Part shown: piece by piece, positions 19,477 through 27,525 of the stretch
Position numbering within the stretch: position 1 is the stretch's first letter
Layout of the letters: every line of letters starts with the position of its first letter
Origin: Glo-17 sp964637835
GTDB lineage: Bacteria; Krumholzibacteriota; Krumholzibacteriia; LZORAL124-64-63
DNA length: 64,000 nt
NCBI GenBank assembly: GCA_964637835.1
Contig: CAZWYF010000009.1
Coordinates: forward strand, 28,333 to 92,332
Direction of reading: 5' to 3'
The notes under the pieces: generated by a model
Databases searched by the model: none
What the model saw: only the letters and a program-made list of their open reading frames with translations
Told to the model about the DNA's origin: nothing
Position numbers and translations under genes: made by a program

Positions 19477-21072
19477 CTACCGCAGGCGCCGTTTCAGCTG
19501 CTCCGTCTGGTCGGCCAGGAACTGCGGCAACCACGGGAACGTGCCCGCCACCAGCGGGAAGTGGTCCACGAAGGCGCTCATCAGCGGCGCCTGGCGGCTG
19601 CGCCACAGCAGGGCGACCCATTCCTTCAGGGCCTGATCGGCCTCGTGCTGCTGCAGATCCACGGAGAGATCCACCTGTTCGCCCTGGACCAGGCAGCAGG
19701 TGAGGTAGCCCATGGCGGCCGCCGGGAGCGTCGGCATGAGCTCGCGGCACAGCGTGGCGGCGGCGGCGACCTCGCCCCGCCCCAGGAGCGCCTGGCCCAG
19801 GAGCAGGCCCGGGCGGCCGCGGGGCGGATCGCCGGCCACCGGCCGGAGCACCTGCTCGGCCAGTTCCCACTGCGCGATCTGCAGGGCGTGCTCGGCCACG
19901 GCCAGGGCCAGCTCCTCGCTGTCGCCGTGCAGCTCGCGGTGTTCGGCCACGAAGCGGTCGTGGGCCTCGCGGCCGCCCTCCAGCCAGGCGAAGCTCACCG
20001 CGGCCAGCAGCGACTCCGGGTCGCGGGGGTTGTGGGCCAGCGCCTGATGGACCAGGTCGGCGGCGGTGCGCAGGTCGCCGCGCTGGGCGGCGACCCGGCA
20101 GAGGCCCAGCAGCGGGCGCACGGTGGTGTTCATGGGCAGCGCGCCGGCGGGAAGGTCGCGGCAGCGCTGGAAATCCGCGGCGGCGGCGTCGAGATCGCCG
20201 GACTGCTCGTGGGCCAGCGCACGGCGCAGATGGAAGGCCGGCGACGGGGGCACCCGGGATTCCCAGCGGTCCAGCCAGCGGATCTGGTCGCTGGCCGCCG
20301 GGAAGAGCCCCTGGGCGGCCAGGGCCACCAGCTCGCCCGACCAGGGCGTGCGGGGCAGGCGCGCGGGCGGGGGCCCGTCCAGCCGCGCGACCACCTGCTG
20401 GGCGGTATCGTGCCAGAGCGGACGGTCGCTCCAGAAGCGGGCCAGTTCCAGGAGCTTGTACCAGCTGTACCAGTCGTCGGGGTCGTCGGCGACGCAGGCG
20501 GTGAGCAGCTCGCGGTCACGCTCCTTCTTGGCGCGGCCCTCGGCCACGTCGCGGATGTAGCCGAGGTGGTCGCAGCGGCCGGGCAGGTTCAGCAGGCGCA
20601 GGCCGCGGCGGGCGAGCATGGTGGTCACCGTGGAGGCGACCTCCTCATGGATGCGGTGCCGGAAGCGGACCTCCGGGTCGCGGCGCCACAGGCGGAGCAG
20701 GTCGCTCTCGCGGGCATGGCCGTGGGGCAGCAGGTTACGCATGCGGATGGTGGCGGCGCCGGCGGAGGGGTCGTCCAGCAGGGCGAGGATCTGGTCGCGG
20801 AGCGCGGGGGTCGGGCGCTCGTCGGCGTCCAGGAAGAGGATCCACTCGCCGGTGGCCGGCGCCAGGGAGGCGTTGCGGGCGGCGGCGAAGTCGCCATCCC
20901 AGGGGCGGGCGTGGATCTCGGCGCCGGCGGCGGCCAGCAGCTCGGGCGTGCGGTCCCGCGAGCCGGTGTCCACCACGATGAACTGGTCGCGCAGGCCCTC
21001 GGTGGCGGCCAGGAAGTCCGGCAGCATGTCCGCCTCGTCGCGGACGATCATGCAGAGGCTCAGGCGGGGCAC
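19477..21072 (-). CDS. GT2-family glycosyltransferase with C-terminal tetratricopeptide-like repeats
   Basis: 531 residues; GTG at 21072 with AAAGGA seven bases upstream, immediately before the conserved first strand PRLSLCMIVRDEADML. The GT-A domain (about residues 1-230) shows FIVVDTGSRDRT and the metal-binding DxD as ILFLDADE. A later RIHEE segment is common in SunS-like or 'tetratricopeptide repeat-containing glycosyltransferase' proteins. The C-terminal half is alpha-helical with repeated pairs (LRRALAHEQSGDLDAAAADF, LLGLCRVAAQRGDLRTA), typical of TPRs that hold an acceptor or partner. The protein is probably cytoplasmic. The acceptor is unknown, and no peptide precursor gene is recognisable next to it. 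It is transcribed against both neighbours. Confidence 0.82.
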   Translation of the reverse strand: MPRLSLCMIVRDEADMLPDFLAATEGLRDQFIVVDTGSRDRTPELLAAAGAEIHARPWDGDFAAARNASLAPATGEWILFLDADERPTPALRDQILALLDDPSAGAATIRMRNLLPHGHARESDLLRLWRRDPEVRFRHRIHEEVASTVTTMLARRGLRLLNLPGRCDHLGYIRDVAEGRAKKERDRELLTACVADDPDDWYSWYKLLELARFWSDRPLWHDTAQQVVARLDGPPPARLPRTPWSGELVALAAQGLFPAASDQIRWLDRWESRVPPSPAFHLRRALAHEQSGDLDAAAADFQRCRDLPAGALPMNTTVRPLLGLCRVAAQRGDLRTAADLVHQALAHNPRDPESLLAAVSFAWLEGGREAHDRFVAEHRELHGDSEELALAVAEHALQIAQWELAEQVLRPVAGDPPRGRPGLLLGQALLGRGEVAAAATLCRELMPTLPAAAMGYLTCCLVQGEQVDLSVDLQQHEADQALKEWVALLWRSRQAPLMSAFVDHFPLVAGTFPWLPQFLADQTEQLKRRLR

Positions 21073-21169
21073 GGCGTGGTCCTTTCGGGAGGCGGGCGGG
21101 TGCGGGGTCGGCTCCCGGGGCAGGGTGCCACGGCCGGGGGGGGGCGGCAACCGGGGAAATCCTGGCCCG

Positions 21170-21190
21170 CCGGCACGATTCGTGCAAAAT
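21170..21190 (+). promoter_or_regulatory. Upstream element of ftsE: GCACGA-T-TCGTGC palindrome / sigma54-like site
   Basis: GGCACG (21172-21177) and GTGCA (21182-21186) match a sigma54 -24/-12 site at 13 of the defined positions, with GG and GC ten bases apart. The same bases form a perfect 13-base inverted repeat (21173-21185). A sigma70 reading, CTGGCC (21161) with an 18-base spacer to CAAAAT (21185-21190), is also possible. No bacterial enhancer-binding protein is encoded nearby. Confidence 0.35.
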
Positions 21191-21234
21191 GCATCGTGGC
21201 GAGACGCCGCGCGAGGTCACGGAAGAGAGGCGCG

Positions 21235-22011
21235 ATGACCAAGGACACCGGCCTGCAGGGGCCGCTGGACCCCCGCAAGATCATCGATTTCTACCATGTC
21301 CACCTGCGTTACCGCGACCAGGCGGCCCTGGCCGATGTCACGTTCTCGATCAGCAACGGCGAGTTCGTGTGCATCACCGGGCCGAGCGGGGCGGGCAAGA
21401 GCAGCGTCCTGCGGTTGATCACCATGGACCTCTTCCCCACCCGCGGCCAGGTGGTGGTCCGCGGCATGGTCTCCACGCGCATGCGGCGCCGCCGGATCCC
21501 CCACCTGCGGCGCGAGATCGGCTTCGTGTTCCAGGATTTCCGCCTGCTGGAGGACCGCAGCGTCCGGGACAACGTGGCCTTCGCCCAGCTGGTGGTGGGA
21601 GTGCCTGGCGCGGCCATCAAGAAGAACGTCATGCGGGTGCTCACCCAGGTGGGCCTGTGGGACAAGCGCGACCGGCTGCCGCACCAGCTCTCCGGCGGGG
21701 AGCAGCAGCGGGTGGCCATCGCCCGGGCCATGGTCAACAGCCCCAAGATCCTGCTGGCCGACGAGCCCACCGGCAACCTCGATCCGGTCACCGCCCAGGA
21801 GATCATCGATCTGCTCTTCCGCATCAACGACGGCGGCACCTGCGTGATCTTCTCCACCCACGACCACGAGATCGTCAAGACCTTCGGCCGGCGGGTGATG
21901 GTGATCGACGACGGCAAGCTGGTCAGCGACGAGCAACGCCGCGTTCCCGAGCGCGAGCTGGCCCCGCGCCTGACCGACCGCATGTACCGCCCGGAGGAGA
22001 CCGATGCTTAG
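21235..22011 (+). CDS. ftsE: Cell-division ABC transporter ATPase FtsE
   Basis: 258 residues; ATG 21235 with GGAAGAGAGG upstream. Walker A is GPSGAGKSS, the Q-loop FVFQDFRLLEDRSV, ABC signature LSGGEQQRVAIARA, Walker B ILLADEPTGNLD and the switch His in FSTHDHEIV. The RLLEDRSVRDNVAF segment and short length are typical of FtsE. With FtsX it forms the inner-membrane complex that controls septal peptidoglycan hydrolases through EnvC-type activators. The gene overlaps ftsX by eight bases and an EnvC-like gene follows, so the whole activation unit is in one operon. The N terminus is about 15 residues longer than E. coli FtsE. Confidence 0.95.
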   Translation: MTKDTGLQGPLDPRKIIDFYHVHLRYRDQAALADVTFSISNGEFVCITGPSGAGKSSVLRLITMDLFPTRGQVVVRGMVSTRMRRRRIPHLRREIGFVFQDFRLLEDRSVRDNVAFAQLVVGVPGAAIKKNVMRVLTQVGLWDKRDRLPHQLSGGEQQRVAIARAMVNSPKILLADEPTGNLDPVTAQEIIDLLFRINDGGTCVIFSTHDHEIVKTFGRRVMVIDDGKLVSDEQRRVPERELAPRLTDRMYRPEETDA

Positions 22012-22888
22012 GGCGCCGCAGCTGGCCTATCTGGCGCGCGAGTCGGTGGCGGGCTTCCACCGCCGCAAGCTCACCACCGGGGTGACCATCCTGATCATGA
22101 GTTCGGCCCTCCTGGTGCTGGCGCTGTTCGTGCTGGTGGCCCTGAACCTGGGGCTGATGCTGGAGAAGGCCCGCGCCAACGTGGACGTCCGCGTCTTCCT
22201 GGTCGATGGCCTGCCCGCCGAGCGCCTGGCTGGCCTGCAGCCGCCGTTCCTGGCCATCCCCGGGGTGAGCGAGGCCCGCTACATCGGCAAGGAACAGGCG
22301 CTGCGCGAGATGCGCGCGGAACTGGGCGAGGACGCCGACGTGCTCGAGGTCCTGGACGAGAACCCCCTGCCGGCCTCGTACCACCTGGAGCTGGCCACCG
22401 GCTACCGCGAGCCCGGGCAGGTGGCGGCCATCGCCGAGGACCTGCAGCGCTGGCCCGAGGTGGCCGACGTGGTCTACAGCGAGGCCTGGGTGGACGTGCT
22501 GGCCACCTGGGCGCGCCTGTTCCGCTGGGGCAGCCTGGCGGTCTCGGTGCTGGTGCTGGTGGCGGCGGTCTTCGTGATCAGCAACACCGTGCGCCTGACC
22601 ATGGCGGCCTCGCGGCGCCTCATCGAGATCCAGCTGCTGGTGGGCGCCACCAACACCTTCGTGCGCCTGCCGTACCTGATGGAGGGCATGCTCCACGGCC
22701 TGCTGGCCGGCGTGCTCGCCATGGGCGTCCTGGCGCTGGGGCAGCGCCTGCTGGCGCTGCGGCTCGAGGGCCTGGTGTTCTTCACCCCGCTGCAGGTGGC
22801 GGGTTTCGTGGGCTTCTGCGTGATGCTGGGGCTGCTGGGCAGCCTGGCGGCCATCGGCCAGTACCTGCGCCTGCGGAGGAATCCTTGA
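22004..22888 (+). CDS. ftsX: Cell-division protein FtsX
   Basis: 294 residues, ATG 22004 inside the end of ftsE. The expected layout is present: cytoplasmic N terminus, first helix (LTTGVTILIMSSALLVLALF), a periplasmic loop with VDVRVFLVDG and ARYIGKEQALREM of the FtsX extracellular domain, and three further helices (SVLVLVAAVFVISNTVRL, LAGVLAMGVLALG, VGFCVMLGLLGSLAAIG). The motif RRLIEIQLLVGATN is typical. The periplasmic loop binds the coiled coil of an EnvC-like activator, here encoded next. Its stop lies within the start region of that gene. Confidence 0.95.
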   Translation: MLRAPQLAYLARESVAGFHRRKLTTGVTILIMSSALLVLALFVLVALNLGLMLEKARANVDVRVFLVDGLPAERLAGLQPPFLAIPGVSEARYIGKEQALREMRAELGEDADVLEVLDENPLPASYHLELATGYREPGQVAAIAEDLQRWPEVADVVYSEAWVDVLATWARLFRWGSLAVSVLVLVAAVFVISNTVRLTMAASRRLIEIQLLVGATNTFVRLPYLMEGMLHGLLAGVLAMGVLALGQRLLALRLEGLVFFTPLQVAGFVGFCVMLGLLGSLAAIGQYLRLRRNP

Positions 22889-22896
22889 GGCCCGGC

Positions 22897-24171
22897 ATGG
22901 CCACCAGTCCACCCGGGGGGGCGGCCGGCCTCCGGTCCGCCGCCGGCGCCGTGCGAGCTGGCATGACGCGCGCCGGCGGGGCGCGCCCCGGCCTGGTGCT
23001 CGGCCTGGTCGTGCTGCTGGCCTCCGGCGTGACGCCGGCGACGGCCCGGGATCTGCCGCTGGAACGCGAGCTGGCCAGCGGCGGCGCGCAGCTCCAGGAG
23101 CTGCGGGGCGAGATCGCCACCGTGCGGGACTCCCTCGCCAGCCTCGACGCGCGCCGTCGCGACGCCGATCAGCAGCTCGCCCAGGTGGTCAAGGAGATCG
23201 GCCTGATCAAGGAGCTGCTCTCGGGCCTGGACCAGCGCGAGCGCATGCTGGCCCAGCAGCGCGACAGCCTGCAGAACGACCTCGCCGCCCAGCAGCAGAC
23301 CTACGCCCTGCGCAAGCAGGCCCTGGCCGAGCGCCTGCGGGCCATCTACCGGCGCGGACCCCAGGCGGATCTCGAGCAGATCCTCACCTCGGAGAGCTTC
23401 TCCTCGCTGGTGGCGCGCGTGCGGTTCTCCACGCTCCTGGCGCGTCTGGACGGCAACCTGCTGGAGGACACCCGCGAGCAGGCCGCCCGCATCGAGGCCG
23501 AGCAGTCGCTCCTGCGGCAGTCGCTGGTGGACATCTGGGAGGCCCGCGAGGAGGCGCGCAGCCAGCGCGAGCGCCTCGAGTTGCTGGAGGCCGAGCGCCG
23601 CGGGCTGAGCCGCGAGCTGCAGCAGCGGGCCGACCGCACCAAGGGCGAGCTGGAACGCCTCGAGCGGCAGGCGCGGCAGCTGGCCGACCTCATGAAACGG
23701 CTGGAGGAGGAGCGCGAGCGGGAGGTGGCGCCCGAGGCCACCGACCCCGCCCGGGGCGTGCCCTTCGGCGAGCGCGCCGGCGACCTGCCCTGGCCGGTGA
23801 CCGGCACCGTGGTCCGCGAGTTCGGACGCAACGTGCACCCCCGGTTCGGCACCGTCACCATGCACAACGGCCTGAGCATCGCGGCCACCGCCGGCGCTCC
23901 CGTCTACGCCGTGGCGCCGGGGAAGGTGGCCTTCGCCGATCATTTGCCGGGGTTCGGGCGATGCGTTATCGTTGATCACGGCGAGGGGCACTACACCCTC
24001 TACGCCAACCTGGCGCGGATCTTCGCCGCGCGCGACGGGTCCGTCAGCGCCGGCCAGATCGTGGCCGAGCTGGGCGCCGGCGATTCCGGCGCGCACCCGG
24101 AGCTGTACTTCGAGATCCGGGACGGCCGTGACGCCCGCGATCCCCGCGCCTGGCTCCGACCGCTCCGCTGA
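22897..24171 (+). CDS. EnvC-like murein hydrolase activator (coiled coil plus degenerate LytM domain)
   Basis: 424 residues from ATG 22897 (GAGG six bases upstream); a TTG at 22885 overlapping the ftsX stop, with GGAGGA before it, is an equal alternative. A signal peptide (LVLGLVVLLASGVTPATA) is followed by long coiled coils at about residues 45-270 (LQELRGEIATVRDSLASLDARR and similar heptads) and a C-terminal LytM/M23 domain. The zinc ligands of active M23 peptidases are altered: HNGLSI replaces HxGxD and HPELYFEI replaces HxH. A catalytically dead LytM domain is what EnvC uses to activate amidases. Placement after ftsEX supports that role. The target amidase is not in the window. Confidence 0.88.
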   Translation: MATSPPGGAAGLRSAAGAVRAGMTRAGGARPGLVLGLVVLLASGVTPATARDLPLERELASGGAQLQELRGEIATVRDSLASLDARRRDADQQLAQVVKEIGLIKELLSGLDQRERMLAQQRDSLQNDLAAQQQTYALRKQALAERLRAIYRRGPQADLEQILTSESFSSLVARVRFSTLLARLDGNLLEDTREQAARIEAEQSLLRQSLVDIWEAREEARSQRERLELLEAERRGLSRELQQRADRTKGELERLERQARQLADLMKRLEEEREREVAPEATDPARGVPFGERAGDLPWPVTGTVVREFGRNVHPRFGTVTMHNGLSIAATAGAPVYAVAPGKVAFADHLPGFGRCVIVDHGEGHYTLYANLARIFAARDGSVSAGQIVAELGAGDSGAHPELYFEIRDGRDARDPRAWLRPLR

Positions 24172-24198
24172 TCGCTCGCCACCGTCCGGGGAGTTTCC

Positions 24199-25595
24199 GT
24201 GCGCACCTACCGCTTCCTCGGCCGCGCCGCCCTCGCCGACCAGCTGACCCGGATCCTGAGCGACGACCGTGCCGGCCAGCCCTTCCTGCTGCTCGGGCCC
24301 GAGGGCTGCGGCAAGGAGGCCACGGCGCTCGAGGTGGCCCGGCGCGTGAACTGCGTCGCCCCGGAGACCTGCCGCCCGGAGCAGCCCTGCGAGAGCTGCC
24401 AGAAGGCCGCCAGCTTCCAGCATCCGGACATCCGCTGGTTCGGCCCGGCTCCCGCCCGCCTGGAGGATCCCAACCGGGCCGACGAGGTGCGCAAGCTCTT
24501 CGAGGCCAAGATGGCCAACCCCTTCTACCAGCCGGATTTCACGGCCACCAGCCAGGTGCTCATCGGCAAGCCCGACGCGCCCGGCCCGCTCACCGTCCGC
24601 AGCCTCGTGCAGTTCCTGCAGCGGCAACGGTTCCAGGGCCGCTGGAAGGTGGCCGTGGTGGCCGACGCCCAGCGCCTCAATCCGGCCGCGGGCAACGCGC
24701 TGCTCAAGACCCTGGAGGAACCGCCGGCGGGGTCGTCCATCTTCCTGCTGAGCACCAGCACCGCCGGGGTGCTGCCCACCATCGTGTCGCGGTGCCAGCA
24801 GGTGCGCCTGGAACCCTACCCGGCCGCGGAGCTGGCGCGGATCCTCGCGGAGCTGGCGCCCGACGCCGGGGAGGCGCTCCGGCAGCAGGCCGTGCGCCTG
24901 GCCGCGGGCAATGCCCGCAAGGCGGTGGCGCTGCTGACCCCGGAGGCGGGGGCGGTGCGCGAGTTCGCCGAGGAAGTCTTCGGCCGCCTCGCCGCCGGGC
25001 GGGGCCTGGCCGGCCAGGTGGCCGCCGAGATGCTGCACAAGGGCACGGTCCCGGGCCTCGATTCCGAGCGCAAGAAGAGCAAGAGCCGTGAGGGGAATCC
25101 CGATCCCGTCGCGGCCGCGACCTCCGGCCGCCAGCGGGCGCTGCTCTTCTGCGAGACGTTGGCCCACCTGCTCGGCCTGGCGCTGGCCCGGCAGGCGGGA
25201 CTGGCGGCCGACCCCGCCGCCGAGGCCGCCGACGCCGGGGCCGCCGACGCCGGGGCCGCCGACGCCGAGGTCGCCGACGCCGTCGAGCGGCTGNNNNNNN
25301 NNNNNNNNNNNNNNNNNNNNNNNNNNNNNNNNNNNNNNNNNNNNNNNNNNNNNNNNNNNNNNNNNNNNNNNNNNNNNNNNNNNNNNNNNNNNNGGCCGCC
25401 GACGCCGGGGCCGCCGACGCCGAGGTCGCCGACGCCGTCGAGCGGCTGGCGGCCGCGACCTCCGCGGAGGCGCTGCTGGCGGCCATCGCCAGGGTGGAGC
25501 AGGCCAAGCACCAGATCGACGGCAACCTGAACCTCGGCCTGGTCATGGCCGCCTTGCTGCAGGAGCTGACCGGTCATGCCGGCGCCCGGGGCTGA
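24199..25595 (+). CDS. holB: DNA polymerase III delta-prime subunit (interrupted by a false gap)
   Basis: Clamp-loader subunit. GTG 24199; Walker A-like GPEGCGKEA, the zinc module around CRPEQPCESCQ, NALLKTLEEPP and VSRCQ (SRC motif) are clear. An Ala/Asp-rich linker (repeats of AADAG and ADAEVADA) runs into 100 N at 25294. Bases 25239-25293 and 25394-25448 are the same 55-base string. Removing the N run and one copy leaves 1242 bases, exactly 414 codons, and joins the frame to the family-typical C terminus (HQIDGNLNLGLVMAALLQEL). The gene is therefore intact and 413 residues long. Its end overlaps the ricT-like gene by 20 bases. Confidence 0.9.
25239..25448. repeat. 55-base exact duplication flanking 100 N inside holB
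   Basis: 25239-25293 equals 25394-25448; N fills 25294-25393. The sequence is an imperfect tandem repeat of GCCGACGCCGGGGCC. Frame restoration on collapse shows the gap is an assembly artefact. Confidence 0.92.
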
Positions 25596-26541
25596 GGTGG
25601 TGGTGGTCCGCTTCAAGGGCCACCGCAAGGACTACTACCACAACCGTGCTGGTCTGGAGCTGCGGCCAGGACTGTACTGCGTGGTGGAGGCCGACCGGGG
25701 TCGCGACCTGGGCTGCGTCTCCTATCGTGGCCCGGGCCGGCCGCAGTGGGAGGAGAAGGCGGCCGCGCAGGGCGTCCTGGCCGTCGCCACCGCGGAGGAT
25801 CTCGACCGCCTGCCCGAACTGCGCCGCGAGGAGCGGGAGGCCTGGAGCATCGGCCGGACCAAGATCGCCGAGCACGGGCTGCCCATGGACCTGGTGGGCG
25901 TGGAACGACGCTGGGATCGCGGCAAGCTCACCTTCTATTTCCTGGCCGACGGCCGCGTGGACTTCCGGGCCCTGGTGCGCGACCTGGCCGGCGCCTTCCG
26001 GACGCGCATCGAGCTGCGGCAGATCGGGGTCCGCGACGAGGCGCGCCTCAAGGGCGGCCTGGGCATCTGCGGCCGCGAGTTCTGCTGCGCCAGCTTCCTG
26101 ACCGGTTTCGCGTCGGTGGCCCTGCGCATGGCCAAGGACCAGCAGCTGCCGCTCAATCCCACCAAGCTGTCCGGGCCCTGCGGCCGGCTGCGTTGCTGCC
26201 TGGCCTTCGAGCACGAGCAGTATCGCGAGGGTCTGCGGGCCCTGCCGCGGCCCAACAGCGACGTGGTCTGGGAGGGCAGGCCCGGCCGGGCCCGCAAGCT
26301 GGACCCGCTGCGCGGCACGGTGCTGGTGCAGCTGCATGGCGAGGGGCGCGAGCTGGTGGAGGTGCCGGCCGAGGCCCTGGACTTCAATCGCCCGGCGGCC
26401 GGATCAGCTGACGGTGACGGCGACCGGCCCGCGCCCGACCGCCCCGGCACCGACCAGGACCAGGGCCGCAGCCGCCGCCGGCGTCCCCGGCGGCGCGGAG
26501 GCCGTCGGCGTGGCGGCGGCACGAAGGGATCGGCGACGTGA
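25576..26541 (+). CDS. PSP1-domain protein, RicT/YaaT family
   Basis: 321 residues, starting inside the end of holB. The PSP1 core includes GLPMDLVGVERRWDRGKLTFYF-type sequence, then the cysteine cluster of RicT: GICGREFCCASFL and SGPCGRLRCCLAFE. In Bacillus RicT these cysteines contribute to Fe-S clusters of the RicAFT complex, which assists RNase Y maturation of mRNAs. Neither RicA nor RicF is seen in the window, so the role here is open. The C terminus is a basic Arg-rich tail (about residues 295-321), which could bind RNA. holB followed by this gene is a widely conserved order. The tatD start overlaps its stop by four bases. Confidence 0.88.
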   Translation: MPAPGAEVVVVRFKGHRKDYYHNRAGLELRPGLYCVVEADRGRDLGCVSYRGPGRPQWEEKAAAQGVLAVATAEDLDRLPELRREEREAWSIGRTKIAEHGLPMDLVGVERRWDRGKLTFYFLADGRVDFRALVRDLAGAFRTRIELRQIGVRDEARLKGGLGICGREFCCASFLTGFASVALRMAKDQQLPLNPTKLSGPCGRLRCCLAFEHEQYREGLRALPRPNSDVVWEGRPGRARKLDPLRGTVLVQLHGEGRELVEVPAEALDFNRPAAGSADGDGDRPAPDRPGTDQDQGRSRRRRPRRRGGRRRGGGTKGSAT

Positions 26542-27344
26542 TCGATAGCCACTGCCATCTCAATCGCGGGGAACTGGCTGGCGAGCGCCGGGCCGTCCTG
26601 GCGCGGGCCGAGGCGGCCGGCGTCCGGGGCGTGCTCAACGTGGGCTATGACGTCCAGAGCAGCCGCGAGTCGCTGGAGCTGGCCCGGGGCGATGCCCGCA
26701 TCCTGGCCACCGCGGGCGTCCATCCCCACGACGCGGCCCTCATCGCCGATCCGGAGGGGACGCTCACCGCCGCCGGCCGCGAGGTGCTGGCCCAGCTGCG
26801 CGATCTGGCCTCCGCCGCGGAGGTGGTGGCCATCGGCGAGGTCGGCCTGGATTTCTACCGCGACCTCTCGCCCCGGCCGGCCCAGGACACCGCGCTGCGC
26901 GAGCAGCTCGCCCTGGCGGCGGAGCTGGACCTGCCGGTGATCTTCCACATCCGCGACGCCTATCCCGAGACCCTGGCCGTGGTGGACCAGGTGGGCCTGC
27001 CGCCGCGGGGCGGCGTGCTGCACAGCTTCGCCGGGGAGGTCGAGCACGCGCGCTGGGCCCTGGAACGGGGTTGCTCGCTGGGCATCGGCGGGCCGGTCAC
27101 CTACAAGAACAGCCGCCTGCCGGCGGTGCTGCAGACCGCCGGCGTCGCGGCCCGGCACGTCCTGCTGGAGACCGACAGCCCCTGGCTGCCGCCGGTGCCG
27201 TACCGTGGCAAGCGCAACGAGCCCGCCTACCTCGGCCACACCCGCGACCGGCTGGCCGAGGTGCTGGGACTGGCTCCGGATGTCCTGGCCGGGACCACCA
27301 CCGAGAACTTCCGCCGGCGGTTCGGCCGGCTGCCGGGTGCTTGA
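26538..27344 (+). CDS. tatD: TatD-family metal-dependent hydrolase
   Basis: 268 residues, GTG 26538 overlapping the preceding stop. Metal ligands of the amidohydrolase-type TIM barrel are all present: IDSHCHL at the N terminus, GEVGLDFYRD, the His of IFHIRDA, LHSFAG, and LLETDSPWLPP. PYRGKRNEP near the end is a TatD hallmark. TatD proteins are cytoplasmic 3'-5' exonucleases or deoxyribonucleases active on single-stranded DNA and RNA. The length is normal. A promoter for the downstream ksgA gene starts inside its last codons. Confidence 0.93.
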   Translation: MIDSHCHLNRGELAGERRAVLARAEAAGVRGVLNVGYDVQSSRESLELARGDARILATAGVHPHDAALIADPEGTLTAAGREVLAQLRDLASAAEVVAIGEVGLDFYRDLSPRPAQDTALREQLALAAELDLPVIFHIRDAYPETLAVVDQVGLPPRGGVLHSFAGEVEHARWALERGCSLGIGGPVTYKNSRLPAVLQTAGVAARHVLLETDSPWLPPVPYRGKRNEPAYLGHTRDRLAEVLGLAPDVLAGTTTENFRRRFGRLPGA

Positions 27345-27370
27345 CGGTCCCTGCCGCGCACCCCTAGAAT
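27341..27370 (+). promoter_or_regulatory. Strong sigma70-like promoter upstream of ksgA
   Basis: TTGACG (27341-27346), 18-base spacer, TAGAAT (27365-27370): five of six matches in each box, one of the two best promoters in the window. Confidence 0.6.
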
Positions 27371-27525
27371 GATGCCTCTCCCGGGTTCTGCGCCCGTCGA
27401 TCCGCAGGAGGACAGCACCGCGCCGCACCGCTAATGCCTGGTCCCAGCCAGTCGATCCATGAGAACGCCGCCGGGGCGCCGGCGGCGCAGCGTGCCGCCC
27501 GGCGGCGACCGCGACGGGAGCGCCC
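27371..27525 (+). other. Leader region of ksgA with hairpin and possible 31-codon upstream ORF
   Basis: A perfect 9-bp hairpin (27466-27474 with 27479-27487, loop GGCG) lies in the leader. An ATG at 27434 opens a 31-codon frame, Arg/Ala-rich at its end, whose TGA overlaps the ksgA GTG. It has no well-placed ribosome site, so coding is doubtful; coupling or attenuation is speculative. Confidence 0.25.
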
